A stretch of 64,000 bases of DNA from Streptomyces sp. NBC_01314 (GTDB lineage: Bacteria; Actinomycetota; Actinomycetes; Streptomycetales; Streptomycetaceae). Of the stretch, positions 42,924 through 57,020 are shown in pieces (the first letter of the stretch is position 1; every line of letters begins with the position of its first letter). The translations under genes and the position numbers were made by a program. Location of the stretch: the NCBI RefSeq assembly GCF_041435215.1, contig NZ_CP108394.1, forward strand, positions 3,782,001-3,846,000. The letters run 5' to 3'. The notes under the pieces were generated by a model. It made no database searches and had not been told where the DNA came from. It saw nothing but the letters and a program-made list of their open reading frames with translations.

Positions 42924-44111
42924 ATGGCCGTACGACTGCCCCGCCCGCACCGCTTCGACCTGTACGTCGCCCTCGCCGGACTGCTCGGGGGTCTGCTTCT
43001 GTGGGGGCTCGGTCTCGCCACCCGCCCCGCCGACGAGGAGATCGTGCTGCTCGACGGCCAGGGGTGGATCCTGCTGCCGCTCGTCGTGACCGCGGGCTGC
43101 GAGACACTGCGCCGCACCCTGCCGCGCACGGCCCTGCTGGTCGGGTGGGCCGCGCTGACCGTGGACACCATCACCCAGGGCAACCTGCTCACGGTGCTGA
43201 TGTTCACCGACCTGGTGTACGCGGCGGTGCTGTACGGCCCGCCCGCCACGGCCCGCCGGGTGCCCTGGATCGCCGGGCTGATGACCGTGGCCGCCACGGT
43301 CGTCCCGGTCGCGGTGTGGCGGCGGCCGGAGGCCCTGCTCATCGGTGTGGCCGTCGGGCTGGTCGGCTTCATGCCCGCCGCCACCGGCTGGATCGTCCGC
43401 AACCACCGCGACGCCGCCGAGGCCGCCCGGCTGCGCGCCGAACAGACGGCGCTGCTGGCGGAGATGGACCGCGCCCAGGCTGTCGTCTCCGAACGGGCCC
43501 GCATGGCGCGGGAGTTGCACGACATGGTCGCCAACCACCTCTCGGCGATCGCGATCCACTCCACGGCCGCGCTCTCGATCGACGACCCGGACACCTCCCG
43601 ACAGGCCCTCGGGGTCATCCGCGAGAACAGCGTCGAGGGGCTGGCCGAGATGCGCCGGCTGATCGGCATCCTGCGGAACGCCGGCGACGACACCGAGCCG
43701 TCCGCCGCGCCCACGCTCGACGGGCTCGGCTCGCTCGTCGGCGGAGCCCGCACCAACGGGCTCGACGTCACCCTCGACGCCGACCACGGCGACGCTCTCC
43801 CCGCCCCGGTCGAAATGGCGGCCTACCGCATCGTCCAGGAGTCGCTGACCAACGCGCTCAAACACGCCTGCCCCGGCCGGGTCACCGTCGCGCTGCGACA
43901 GGCGGACGGCTCCCTCGACATCGCCGTGACCAGCCCGTACGGCGACCGGGACCGCCCGAGCGCACCCGGCTCCGGCGCCGGGCTCGTCGGGATGCGGGAG
44001 CGGGTCGCGCTGCTGGGCGGCACCTTCGAGGCGGGCCCGGAGAGCTCGGGGCACGGCAAGATCTGGAGTGTCCGCGCCACCCTGCCCGTCACCGAAGGGG
44101 AGCCCGCGTGA
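42924..44111 (+). CDS. chiS: NarL-type sensor histidine kinase, ChiS-like
   Basis: Protein of 395 residues from ATG 42924 after GGATGGAG. About five membrane helices (residues 14-145) are followed by a HisKA_3 domain with the phospho-acceptor His in ARMARELHDMVANHLS and an ATPase domain with ESLTNALKHA and GLVGMRERVALLGG. It is paired with the response regulator at 44149 and both precede a chitinase gene, as chiS-chiR-chiC do in S. coelicolor. It presumably senses chitin breakdown products; this follows from context. Confidence 0.9.
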   Translation: MAVRLPRPHRFDLYVALAGLLGGLLLWGLGLATRPADEEIVLLDGQGWILLPLVVTAGCETLRRTLPRTALLVGWAALTVDTITQGNLLTVLMFTDLVYAAVLYGPPATARRVPWIAGLMTVAATVVPVAVWRRPEALLIGVAVGLVGFMPAATGWIVRNHRDAAEAARLRAEQTALLAEMDRAQAVVSERARMARELHDMVANHLSAIAIHSTAALSIDDPDTSRQALGVIRENSVEGLAEMRRLIGILRNAGDDTEPSAAPTLDGLGSLVGGARTNGLDVTLDADHGDALPAPVEMAAYRIVQESLTNALKHACPGRVTVALRQADGSLDIAVTSPYGDRDRPSAPGSGAGLVGMRERVALLGGTFEAGPESSGHGKIWSVRATLPVTEGEPA

Positions 44112-44148
44112 CCCCCGCACCCGTCGCCGCAGTCGAAGGAGAACCCGC

Positions 44149-44790
44149 ATGATCCGTGTGCTCGTCGCCGAGGACCAGTCCGCCGTACGGGCCGGCCTGG
44201 TGCTCATCCTGCGCAGCGCGCCGGACATCGAGGTGGTCGGTGAGGCGGCGGACGGGGAGCGGGCGGTGGCACTCGCGCGGGAGCTGCGGCCGGACCTGGT
44301 GCTGATGGATGTGCAGATGCCGCGCCTGGACGGGGTGTCGGCGACCCGCCAGGTCGTCGCCGAGGGCCTGGCCGATGTGCTGGTGCTCACCACCTTCGAC
44401 CTCGACGAGTACGTCTTCGGGGCGCTGCGGGCCGGCGCCGCCGGGTTCCTGTTGAAGAACACGGAGGCGAAGGACCTCATCGAGGCCGTACGGGCGGTGG
44501 GGCGCGGCGAGGGCCTGATCGCCCCGGCCGTCACCCGGCGGCTGATCGCCGAGTTCGCCGCCAAGCCCGTACGCGAGCCCACGGTCGATCCGGCCGTCCT
44601 CGACTCCCTGACCCGGCGCGAACGGGAAGTCCTCTCCTGCCTGGGCGAAGGGCTGTCGAACGCGGAGATCGCCGGGCGGCTGGACATGGCCGAGGCGACG
44701 GTGAAGACGCACGTCAGCCGTCTGCTGGGGAAGCTCGACCTGCGCAGCAGGGTGCAAGCGGCGGTACTCGCACAGGAGTTGGGGGTCTGA
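44149..44790 (+). CDS. chiR: NarL-type response regulator, ChiR-like
   Basis: Protein of 213 residues. The receiver domain has AEDQSAVRAG and the phospho-acceptor Asp in LVLMDVQMPRLDG; the C-terminal LuxR-type helix-turn-helix is LTRREREVLSCLGEGLSNAE followed by ATVKTHVSRLL. ATG 44149 follows AAGGAG and sits 37 bp after chiS. Its likely target is the paired repeat in front of the chitinase gene. Confidence 0.92.
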   Translation: MIRVLVAEDQSAVRAGLVLILRSAPDIEVVGEAADGERAVALARELRPDLVLMDVQMPRLDGVSATRQVVAEGLADVLVLTTFDLDEYVFGALRAGAAGFLLKNTEAKDLIEAVRAVGRGEGLIAPAVTRRLIAEFAAKPVREPTVDPAVLDSLTRREREVLSCLGEGLSNAEIAGRLDMAEATVKTHVSRLLGKLDLRSRVQAAVLAQELGV

Positions 44791-44854
44791 GCCTGTTCCT
44801 GAGCTTGCTTTCGACCCCGTTCTGATCCGCCGGGGGTGTCACGCGTGAGCGCAC

Positions 44855-44896
44855 TGGTCCAGACCCATTGACCTATGGTCCAGACCTTTCTATTCT
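44855..44896 (+). promoter_or_regulatory. Chitinase promoter with paired TGGTCCAGACC repeats
   Basis: TGGTCCAGACC at 44855-44865 and 44876-44886, exactly 21 bp (two turns) apart. They flank and overlap a -35 box TTGACC (44868-44873), which is 17 bp from a -10 box TATTCT (44891-44896). This matches the direct repeats known to mediate chitin induction and glucose repression of Streptomyces chitinases. Confidence 0.9.
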
Positions 44897-44952
44897 CAGC
44901 CGCACCGCGCCACGTCATGCTCATGCTCACGACACCCCACAAGGAGGCGCAC

Positions 44953-46773
<1,821 letters not shown>

Positions 46774-46825
46774 CGACTGGGCGACATTGACGCTCCCCCA
46801 GACTTCGTCCGGGGGGACCCCCACC

Positions 46826-46862
46826 CAGCGAGTGAATGTGGCTACGCCACATTCACTCGCTG
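46826..46862. terminator. Bidirectional terminator with perfect 17-bp stem, containing a stop codon
   Basis: CAGCGAGTGAATGTGGC and its complement around three bases. The DUF2550 stop codon lies at the loop, so the last codons of that gene form one arm. Confidence 0.8.
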
Positions 46863-47300
46863 ACCAGGCGGGGCTGCCTCCAGCCACGCGAGGAAACCGG
46901 TCAGCGCGTCCTCGCTCATCGCCAGTTCGATACGGGTCCCGCGGTGCAGACACGCGAGGATCACGGCGTCGGAGAGAAGCGCCATCTCCTCCTCACCCTC
47001 GGGGGTGCGGCGCCCGGCCACCTCGATCGCCGAGCGCTCCAGGACCCGGCGGGGGCGGGGCGAGTACGAGAAGACGCGATACCACACGATGCGGTCGCCG
47101 TTGTAGCGGGCGACCCCGTAGCCCCAGCCCTTGCCGTTCTCGTCGCTGCCGGGTTTCTCCGGGGCGTCCCAGCGGAGGCTGCAGTCGAAGGTGCCGCCGG
47201 AGCGCTGGATGAGGCGCCGGCGCAGTCCGAAGACGAAGAGCCCCACCACCACGAGCGCGATCACCGACCCGCACACAGTCAGAGCGAGGACCATCGACAC
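46842..47300 (-). CDS. DUF2550 family membrane protein
   Basis: Protein of 152 residues from GTG 47300 after AGGAGG; ATG 47294 is possible. One N-terminal membrane helix (about 4-22) precedes a basic RRRLIQR and a domain with GGTFDCSLRW, GKGWGYGVARYNGDRIVWYRVFS and RRVLERSAIEV, as in DUF2550 proteins next to the ATP synthase operon of actinobacteria. The function is unknown. Its gene is downstream of atpC on the same strand, beyond the atp terminator. Confidence 0.87.
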   Translation of the reverse strand: MSMVLALTVCGSVIALVVVGLFVFGLRRRLIQRSGGTFDCSLRWDAPEKPGSDENGKGWGYGVARYNGDRIVWYRVFSYSPRPRRVLERSAIEVAGRRTPEGEEEMALLSDAVILACLHRGTRIELAMSEDALTGFLAWLEAAPPGQRVNVA

Positions 47301-47365
47301 CGACCTCCTCGTCTCCTAGGTAATGCGACTGCCAGGTAATGGAACGTAAAAAACACCCACATTTG

Positions 47366-47419
47366 CCTCAGCCGCGGCCGGGTCGGGATGAAGACATCCA
47401 GACCCAGCCGCGGCTGAGG
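47366..47419 (-). terminator. Terminator of the atp operon
   Basis: CCTCAGCCGCGGC and GCCGCGGCTGAGG form a 13-bp stem with inner GGGTC/GACCC pairs, 25 bp after the atpC stop. Confidence 0.85.
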
Positions 47420-47443
47420 TACAGCATCACACGACGTGCGGGC

Positions 47444-47818
47444 TCAGCGCGCCGCCGCCGTACGCAGTCGTACATCCGCGCGGCGCTCGGCGGCGGCGTC
47501 GCCCGCCGCCTTCGCACGCTCCAGCTCCCGCTCCGTGCTCTGGACGTCGATCTCGTCGGCCAGCTCGGCGACCTCGGCCAGCAGGGACAGCTTGTTGTCC
47601 GCGAACGAGATGAAACCGCCGTGCACAGCGACGACGACGGTGCCGCCCTCACTCGTACGGATGGTCACCGGGCCCGACTCCAGCACACCGAGCAGCGGCT
47701 GGTGACCGGGCATGACGCCGATGTCGCCGGACGTGGTACGGGCGACGACCAGGGTGGCCTGGCCCGACCAGACCTCTCGGTCGGCCGCGACCAGCGCGAC
47801 GTGCAGCTCAGCAGCCAA
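47444..47818 (-). CDS. atpC: F1Fo ATP synthase epsilon subunit
   Basis: Protein of 124 residues. The N-terminal beta barrel (AAELHVALVAADREVWSG, GDIGVMPGHQPLLGVL) is followed by two helices. The start is TTG 47818: it gives the family N-terminus and has GGAG 5 bp upstream, whereas the GTG farther upstream would add seven residues. It couples rotation in the central stalk and inhibits ATP hydrolysis. It is the last gene of the operon, after a gap with two hairpins that may lower its expression. Confidence 0.95.
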   Translation of the reverse strand: MAAELHVALVAADREVWSGQATLVVARTTSGDIGVMPGHQPLLGVLESGPVTIRTSEGGTVVVAVHGGFISFADNKLSLLAEVAELADEIDVQSTERELERAKAAGDAAAERRADVRLRTAAAR

Positions 47819-47836
47819 GGTGGCTCCTCGGGTCAC

Positions 47837-47926
47837 CACCCGGCGCCTCAGCCGGGTGTTGGGTCAATTCTAGGGGGAGTGCAGAGGGGGGCGGGACGCA
47901 CCCCATGAGGTGTGGCCTCGCCCCCC
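47837..47926 (-). other. Two hairpins between atpD and atpC
   Basis: CACCCGGC/GCCGGGTG at 47837-47858 and GGGGGGCG/CGCCCCCC at 47886-47926. They may stabilise the upstream message or reduce readthrough into atpC. Confidence 0.55.
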
Positions 47927-47948
47927 ACTGTTCACGAGTCGCCGGGCG

Positions 47949-50302
<2,354 letters not shown>

Positions 50303-50323
50303 GAGTCAGGTCCCTTCCTTACG

Positions 50324-51913
50324 TCACTTGGCCGCGGCCGGGGCGTCCTCGCCGAGAAGCTTGCCGTCCGAGGTCTCGAACTGCTTCTTGAACTCGGCGA
50401 TCGCGTCGGCAACAGCGGTGAGGGTGTCGTCCGACATCTTGCCGCCCTCCTTGATGGAGGTCATGAGGCCCTGCTCCTTGCGGTGCAGGTACTCCAGCAG
50501 CTCCTTCTCGAAGCGGCGGACGTCGGAGACCGGAACGTCGTCCATCTTGCCGGTGGTGCCGGCCCACACGGAGACGACCTGGTCCTCGGTCGGCATCGGC
50601 TGGTACTGAGCCTGCTTGAGCAGCTCGACCAGTCGCTGACCGCGCTCCAGCTGCGACTTCGACGCGGCGTCCAGGTCGGAACCGAAGGCGGCGAACGCCT
50701 CCAGCTCACGGTACTGGGCGAGGTCGAGGCGCAGACGGCCGGAAACCTGCTTCATCGCCTTGTGCTGCGCGGAACCACCGACTCGGGAGACGGAGATACC
50801 GACGTTCAGCGCGGGGCGCTGACCGGCGTTGAAGAGGTCCGACTCCAGGAAGCACTGGCCGTCGGTGATGGAGATGACGTTGGTCGGGATGAACGCCGAG
50901 ACGTCGTTGGCCTTCGTCTCGACGATCGGCAGACCGGTCATCGAACCGGCACCCAGGTCGTCGGAGAGCTTCGCGCAGCGCTCCAGCAGACGGGAGTGCA
51001 GGTAGAAGACGTCGCCCGGGTAGGCCTCGCGGCCCGGCGGACGGCGCAGCAGCAGCGACACGGCGCGGTAGGCGTCGGCCTGCTTCGAGAGGTCGTCGAA
51101 GATGATGAGGACGTGCTTGCCCTCGTACATCCACTGCTGACCGATGGCCGAACCGGTGTACGGCGCCAGGTACTTGAAGCCGGCCGGGTCGGACGCCGGG
51201 GCGGCGACGATGGTCGTGTACTCCAGCGCGCCGGCCTCTTCGAGGGCGCCACGCACGGAGGCGATGGTCGAGCCCTTCTGGCCGATGGCGACGTAGACGC
51301 AGCGGACCTGCTTGTTCACGTCGCCGGAGCGCCAGTTGTCGCGCTGGTTGATGATCGTGTCGACGGCCAGGGCGGTCTTGCCGGTCTGGCGGTCACCGAT
51401 GATCAGCTGACGCTGGCCGCGGCCGACCGGGGTCATCGCGTCGACGGCCTTGTAGCCGGTCTCCATCGGCTCGTGCACCGACTTACGGGCCATGACACCC
51501 GGAGCCTGCAGCTCCAGGGCACGGCGGCCGGACGTCTCGATCTCGCCGAGGCCGTCGATCGGGTTGCCGAGCGGGTCGACGACACGGCCGAGGTAGCCCT
51601 CGCCCACGGCGACCGACAGGACCTCGCCGGTACGGGTGACCGGCTGACCCTCCTCGATGCCGCTGAACTCACCGAGGACGATGGCGCCGATCTCGCGCTC
51701 TTCCAGGTTGAGCGCGAGGCCGAGGGTGCCGTCCTCGAACTTCAGCAGTTCGTTGGCCATGGCCGAGGGAAGACCCTCGACCTTCGCGATGCCGTCGCCG
51801 GCAAGGGTGACCGTACCGACCTCCTCGCGCGAGGCCGCGTCCGGCTTGTACGACTGGACGAAGTTCTCCAGCGCGTCCCGGATCTCCTCCGGCCGGATCG
51901 TGAGCTCCGCCAT
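50324..51913 (-). CDS. atpA: F1Fo ATP synthase alpha subunit
   Basis: Protein of 529 residues from ATG 51913. The P-loop is [13 protein letters not shown] and the nucleotide-site region includes [14 protein letters not shown]. Non-catalytic partner of beta in the F1 hexamer. The start gives the standard N-terminus [17 protein letters not shown]; longer frames run into the untranslated gap of 133 bp after atpH. Confidence 0.98.
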   Translation of the reverse strand: MAELTIRPEEIRDALENFVQSYKPDAASREEVGTVTLAGDGIAKVEGLPSAMANELLKFEDGTLGLALNLEEREIGAIVLGEFSGIEEGQPVTRTGEVLSVAVGEGYLGRVVDPLGNPIDGLGEIETSGRRALELQAPGVMARKSVHEPMETGYKAVDAMTPVGRGQRQLIIGDRQTGKTALAVDTIINQRDNWRSGDVNKQVRCVYVAIGQKGSTIASVRGALEEAGALEYTTIVAAPASDPAGFKYLAPYTGSAIGQQWMYEGKHVLIIFDDLSKQADAYRAVSLLLRRPPGREAYPGDVFYLHSRLLERCAKLSDDLGAGSMTGLPIVETKANDVSAFIPTNVISITDGQCFLESDLFNAGQRPALNVGISVSRVGGSAQHKAMKQVSGRLRLDLAQYRELEAFAAFGSDLDAASKSQLERGQRLVELLKQAQYQPMPTEDQVVSVWAGTTGKMDDVPVSDVRRFEKELLEYLHRKEQGLMTSIKEGGKMSDDTLTAVADAIAEFKKQFETSDGKLLGEDAPAAAK

Positions 51914-52046
51914 CTGGGTTCCCTGCTCTCCTTGTTGGGCCCGAAGTTTCACTTGGGGGGATGGGGACTCCCCCCTGAACGAGGTGAATCCTCTGCACGG
52001 CCCAACCGGGCCGCAGACATACGTACGTACTGCTATGAAGCTTGTG

Positions 52047-52862
52047 CTAGCTCGCCAGGCGGCGGCCGGCGTCCTCGAGTCGGTCCGCGATCGAACCGTT
52101 GATGATCTCGTCGCCGACCTGGACCCGGATCCCGCCGAGGACCTCGGGGTCCACGTCGAGGTTGAGGTGCATGGCACGCCCGTAGAGCTTCGCGAGGGCG
52201 GCGCCGAGGCGTCGCTTCTGCGGGTCGCTCAGCGGGACCGCCGAGGTGACGATGGCGACCATGCGGTCCCGGCGCTCGGCGGCGAGCTTGGACAGGGACT
52301 CGAGTCCCGCTTCCAGGCTACGTCCACGCGGCGCGGTCACGAGTCGCGTCACCAGACGCTCGGTGGTGGCCTTGGCGCGGCCGCCGAGCAGGCTGCTCAG
52401 CAGCTCGCCCTTGGCCGAGGCGCCTGCGGCGCGGTCGGTCAGCGCGGACCGGAGCCCGGTGTTCGAGGCGACGATCCGGCCGAACCGGAACAGCTCGTCC
52501 TCTACGTCGTCGAGCGTGCCCGACCGCTGCGCGGCGGTGAGGTCGGCGACGGCGGCCAGCTGCTCCAGCGCGTCCACCAGGTCACGGGGCTGCGACCAGC
52601 GGGAACGCACCAGACCGGACACCATGTCGGCGGTGGTCGTGCCGACCTGGCCGCCGAGGATGCGGCCGGCCAGCTCGGCCTTGGCCTCGCCCGACTGCGC
52701 CGGGTCGGTGAGGACCCGACGCAGCGACACCTCGCGGTCGAGCAGCGCGGTGACGGCGGCCAGCTCGTCGGCGAGCCTCGCCGCGTCCACGGACGTGGAG
52801 TCCGTCAGCGCGTCAAGACGCTCACGTGCGGCTGCCAGGGCCCCGCGGCTCGCTCCGTTCAT
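52047..52862 (-). CDS. atpH: F1Fo ATP synthase delta subunit
   Basis: Protein of 271 residues, the longer actinobacterial form with an extra N-terminal helical domain. The C-terminal part has [20 protein letters not shown], diagnostic of delta. It joins F1 to the peripheral stalk. The start ATG overlaps the atpF stop by 4 bp. Confidence 0.96.
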   Translation of the reverse strand: MNGASRGALAAARERLDALTDSTSVDAARLADELAAVTALLDREVSLRRVLTDPAQSGEAKAELAGRILGGQVGTTTADMVSGLVRSRWSQPRDLVDALEQLAAVADLTAAQRSGTLDDVEDELFRFGRIVASNTGLRSALTDRAAGASAKGELLSSLLGGRAKATTERLVTRLVTAPRGRSLEAGLESLSKLAAERRDRMVAIVTSAVPLSDPQKRRLGAALAKLYGRAMHLNLDVDPEVLGGIRVQVGDEIINGSIADRLEDAGRRLAS

Positions 52863-53407
52863 CGCGTGGCCTCGGCCTTCTCCTCGAGGTCGTCGAGGAA
52901 CCGGTCGATCACACGGCTCTGCCGGGCGTGGTCCTCCAGGGACTCACCGACGAGCTTGCCGGCCAGGTCGGTGGCGAGCTTGCCCACGTCCTGACGCAGG
53001 GCCGAAGAGGCGGCCTTGCGGTCGGCCACGAGCTGCGAGTGACCGGCGGCGATGATCTCCTCGCGCTGCCGCTGGCCCTCGGCCCGCATCTCGGCGATGA
53101 GCGTGGCGCCCTGCTCCTGCGCCTCCTGGCGCAGACGCGCGGCCTCGTGCCGGGCCTCGGCGAGCTGAGCCTTGTACTGCTCAAGAACGCTCTGGGCCTC
53201 GACCTTCATGCGGTCGGCCTCTTCGATTCCGCCTTCGATCGCCTCGCGGCGCTCTTCCAGAACCTTGTTGATGTTCGGGAGCGCCTTCTTCCAGAAGAAG
53301 AAGAAGACGATGGCGAAGGCGATGGCGCCCACAAGCAGCTCGGGGCCCGGCGGGATGAGCGGGTTCTGCTCCTCCTCGGCCGCCAGCTGTACCAGGTTGG
53401 CGATCAC
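52859..53407 (-). CDS. atpF: F1Fo ATP synthase b subunit
   Basis: Protein of 182 residues from GTG 53407. One N-terminal membrane helix (about 26-42, GAIAFAIVFFFFWKKALP) precedes a long charged helix that dimerises as the peripheral stalk. It overlaps atpH (ATGA) and follows atpE by 40 bp. Confidence 0.96.
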   Translation of the reverse strand: MIANLVQLAAEEEQNPLIPPGPELLVGAIAFAIVFFFFWKKALPNINKVLEERREAIEGGIEEADRMKVEAQSVLEQYKAQLAEARHEAARLRQEAQEQGATLIAEMRAEGQRQREEIIAAGHSQLVADRKAASSALRQDVGKLATDLAGKLVGESLEDHARQSRVIDRFLDDLEEKAEATR

Positions 53408-53447
53408 ATCAGTGCCTTTCGTTGAAAGGTTTGCTCGTCAGGGTTCG

Positions 53448-53759
<312 letters not shown>

Positions 53760-54578
53760 TCAGTGGTGCTCGGCGAGCGCGCCCTGGATGTACGAGCAGG
53801 CGAGGAGCACGAAGACGTACGCCTGGACGGCCTGCACGAAGAGCTCGAAGAGGATCATGACGATGGTCATGATGAAGGAGACACCGGCCGCCGGGATCAT
53901 CCAGCTGTTCAGCAGGTACCAGGAGGCAACGGTGAACATGACCAGCATCAGGTGACCGGCGAACATGTTGGCGAACAGTCGCACCGCGTGGGTGAACGGG
54001 CGGACCAGCAGGTTCGAGAAGAACTCGATGATCACCACGAGGGGCAGCACCGGGCCGAGCGACTTGTCGTATCCGGTGACGTTCTTGAAGAAGCCGACGA
54101 AGCCGTGCTTCTTGAAGGTCAGCGAGACCCAGACCACGTAGACGATCAGGGCCAGGACCATCGGGTAGGCGATGATCGACGACACCGGGAACTGGGCCAG
54201 CGGAATCACGGACCAGATGTTCATGAGCCAGATGAAGAAGAACAGCGAGACCATCAGCGGGACGTACTTCTCGCCCTCCTTCCTACCGAGGGTCTCGTAG
54301 ACGATGCCGCGACGCACGAAGTCGTAGCCCGCCTCGCCGATCATCTGCAGCTTGCCCGGGACTACCTTCGCCTTGCCGAAGGCGAGGGTGAAGAAGGTGA
54401 TCACCAGGAGAGTGGTGATGAGCGCGAGCAGCATCACCTTGTTGAACTCGAACCCGCCGACCGTGGCGATCGGCTTGAAAAGGAACGAGTGCAGGCCCGG
54501 AGCCGGGAAGCCACAGCCGTTGTCGGACATGATCCGACAGCTCCAGTCAAAGGCGAGCTGGGTCCGGTCAGCACTCAC
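53760..54578 (-). CDS. atpB: F1Fo ATP synthase a subunit
   Basis: Protein of 272 residues with five or six membrane helices. The essential Arg is in RPFTHAVRLFANMFAGH. GTG 54578 is chosen because AAGGAG lies 6 bp upstream; an upstream in-frame start would add 12 residues. It forms the proton half-channels against the c ring. Confidence 0.96.
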   Translation of the reverse strand: MSADRTQLAFDWSCRIMSDNGCGFPAPGLHSFLFKPIATVGGFEFNKVMLLALITTLLVITFFTLAFGKAKVVPGKLQMIGEAGYDFVRRGIVYETLGRKEGEKYVPLMVSLFFFIWLMNIWSVIPLAQFPVSSIIAYPMVLALIVYVVWVSLTFKKHGFVGFFKNVTGYDKSLGPVLPLVVIIEFFSNLLVRPFTHAVRLFANMFAGHLMLVMFTVASWYLLNSWMIPAAGVSFIMTIVMILFELFVQAVQAYVFVLLACSYIQGALAEHH

Positions 54579-54803
54579 CACGGGCTCCTTCGGCGTGACG
54601 CATGGGTACGGCAACCTCGTTGTGTCGGCGCGGCGCGCAGCCGCGGGTCGGCACTGGACTGGTCTTACGGATGTGGGGGCGGCTGGGGGGCATCAAGCCT
54701 CGCGATTGAGCAGGCGTCAGCTCAGATGCCCGCGCCCGCGATGCCGCAGTTGGCACCGGACGATAGCAGGAGTTCGCACACGCCCTTATCCCGGCCCTAC
54801 TCC

Positions 54804-55238
54804 TCACGACGAGTGCCCCGATTTTTCGGGCTTGTTGCCCGTCGACGCATCGGGTTCGACGTAGAGGATCTTGGCCTTCATGTGTGCGCGCGTCTGTGCG
54901 GCGATCCACACGAGCGTGGTCGCGACGAGCGTGAACGCGAAGGCCCTGGGGTGGAACAGAGTGGTGTTCTTGAACGCGGACAGAAAGATGAACAACAGCA
55001 GAATCTGTGCCGCGTAAAGCATCAACCCCATCATCTGGAACAGATGAGGAAGCGATTTGGCAGTGCGCTGCAGAACGTAGAACCCGATTCCCATGAAGAG
55101 GATCGTGATCACCGCCGCCACGACGGCACCGAGAGCCCCCTTGCCTCCGACGACCACACCGCTGATGACAGCGGCGATCGCGCCGGCGGCTGCCGTGGGT
55201 ACGGCGGCCTGAAGGAGGGTCCGGACGTCATTGGGCAT
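54804..55238 (-). CDS. atpI: ATP synthase-associated membrane protein AtpI
   Basis: Protein of 144 residues with four membrane helices, first in the operon and separated from atpB by 225 bp. It corresponds to the AtpI/Unc1-like protein thought to help c-ring assembly. The C-terminal 25 residues are polar. Confidence 0.88.
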   Translation of the reverse strand: MPNDVRTLLQAAVPTAAAGAIAAVISGVVVGGKGALGAVVAAVITILFMGIGFYVLQRTAKSLPHLFQMMGLMLYAAQILLLFIFLSAFKNTTLFHPRAFAFTLVATTLVWIAAQTRAHMKAKILYVEPDASTGNKPEKSGHSS

Positions 55239-55613
55239 GGCGGCAACTCCGCTTGCTGAGGGGGCAGGGTGTCGTCATGGACGAGCGTAGACCCCGGGGG
55301 CGAGGGGAAATCTCGCGCCAACGGACCGTCGTATTGCGGTCCTTCGACTCTGTCCCGGGTTCTCGTGAACCGTATCACAAACTATTTGATGAGGTCTTTA
55401 CCTGAATGCCGCGCAAGGTGTCACACATGAGAGTGAACCCGCCCGCCTGTGCAGAAACAGGGCCGACTTGTCTGGTATAAGGCCGGTTTGCACCGTCACG
55501 CTCTTGCATGGCAACGGCAAAGCGTTAGTCAGATTCTTACCTTGCCGTCAGCCCGATGCACCGCCCTGCGCCCGCACTCGCCCGCCCTCGCCCGCTCTAC
55601 GGACGGCCTCGGC
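55239..55613. promoter_or_regulatory. 375-bp region upstream of atpI, probable atp operon promoter
   Basis: AT-rich for the genome between 55370 and 55400. Features seen are a GGTTC-TCGT-GAACC dyad (about 55358) and, reading toward atpI, TGTGATACGG as a possible extended -10. There is no gene. An exact promoter cannot be fixed from sequence. Confidence 0.45.
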
Positions 55614-56891
55614 TCAGCGGCGCGCGCCCGCCGGGCTGCGTTCCGCTTCCTGTGCCCGGGCGCCGATCGCCGTCGCGCCGTTGAGGGACGGGGTCCAGTC
55701 GGCAACGGGCTCCGCGGCCGCCTGGACGGCTGCGCGACGGCGGTAGCGGGGTGGTACGAAGCGTTCCGCCCAGCGCGGGGCGCGCGGGGTGAAGCGGGGC
55801 AGCAGCAGGAGGAAGAGGCCGACTCCGCTGAGCATGGCGATGGCGAGGACGATCCACATGGACGCCTCGTTCACGGTGTACGCGAGGGTGCCGAAGGCGA
55901 TGACCGCCGACCAGAAGTACATGATCAGCACGGCCCGGCTGTGCGAGTGCCCGACCTCCAGGAGCCGGTGGTGCAGATGGCCCCGGTCCGCGGCGAACGG
56001 CGACTGGCCGCGCCAGGTGCGACGCACGATCGCGAGGACAAGGTCGGCCGCCGGGATCGCGATGATGGTCAGCGGCATCAGCAGCGGGATGTAGACCGGG
56101 ACCATCGAGTAGACCGTGGTCCGCGGGTACAGGTTCATCACGTCCGGGTCGACCTGCCCCGTGATGGAGATCGCCCCGGCCGCCAGCACCAGGCCGATCA
56201 TCATCGACCCGGAGTCGCCCATGAAGATCCGCGCGGGGTGCATGTTGTGCGGCAGGAAGCCCAGGCACATGCCCATCAGGACCGCCGCGAACAGCGTGGC
56301 GGGGGCCGCGGCCTCGATGCCGTAGCTGTACCAGAGGCGGTAGGCGTACATGAAGAACGCGCAGGAGGCGATGCACACCATGCCGGCCGCGAGACCGTCG
56401 AGGCCGTCGACGAAGTTGACCGCGTTGATGGTGATGACGACCAGAGCGACCGTGAGCAGGGTGCCCTGCCACTGGGTCAGCGCGACGATGCCGACACCCG
56501 GGATGGGCAGCCAGAGGATCGTCAGACCCTGCATGACCATCACGCCCGCGGCGATCATCTGCCCGCCGAGCTTGATCAGGGCGTCGATCTCGAACTTGTC
56601 GTCCAGGACGCCGATCAGCCAGATCAGCGCGGCCCCGGAGAGCAGCGCCCGTGGCTCGTTGGACTCGGCGAAGACCTCGCTGAGGTTGGTCAGATGGTCG
56701 GCGACCAGCAGACCGGCGCAGAGGCCGAAGAACATCGCGATGCCACCGAGGCGGGGCGTCGGCTCCCGGTGGACGTCGCGCGCACGGACCGCCGGCATGG
56801 CTCCGGCCACGATCGCGAACTTCCGCACCGGCCCTGTCAGGAGGTACGTCACCGCGGCCGTGATGCAGAGCGTCAGGAGGTATTCACGCAC
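55614..56891 (-). CDS. Undecaprenyl-phosphate sugar-1-phosphate transferase, MraY/WecA family
   Basis: Protein of 425 residues from GTG 56891. About eleven membrane helices; the DD motif region GVLDDKFEIDALIKLGGQ, the family signature NAVNFVDGLDGLAAG and the His loop RGHLHHRLLE place it with WecA/TagO rather than MraY. It transfers GlcNAc-1-phosphate or a related sugar to undecaprenyl phosphate, starting teichoic acid or other wall glycan synthesis. The last 50 residues are a basic Ala/Arg-rich cytoplasmic tail. It lies upstream of the atp operon on the same strand. Confidence 0.92.
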   Translation of the reverse strand: MREYLLTLCITAAVTYLLTGPVRKFAIVAGAMPAVRARDVHREPTPRLGGIAMFFGLCAGLLVADHLTNLSEVFAESNEPRALLSGAALIWLIGVLDDKFEIDALIKLGGQMIAAGVMVMQGLTILWLPIPGVGIVALTQWQGTLLTVALVVITINAVNFVDGLDGLAAGMVCIASCAFFMYAYRLWYSYGIEAAAPATLFAAVLMGMCLGFLPHNMHPARIFMGDSGSMMIGLVLAAGAISITGQVDPDVMNLYPRTTVYSMVPVYIPLLMPLTIIAIPAADLVLAIVRRTWRGQSPFAADRGHLHHRLLEVGHSHSRAVLIMYFWSAVIAFGTLAYTVNEASMWIVLAIAMLSGVGLFLLLLPRFTPRAPRWAERFVPPRYRRRAAVQAAAEPVADWTPSLNGATAIGARAQEAERSPAGARR

Positions 56892-57020
56892 GGGCTTCCC
56901 CACAGGTCTCGCTGGCCATCTCAGCCCCACACCCTAGCGATGCGCGCATATGGTTGGGGACATCCGGGTAGCGACGATGGTTGCACGTGATGCTGTGCCT
57001 GGTGGTCCGTCTACCCCACC

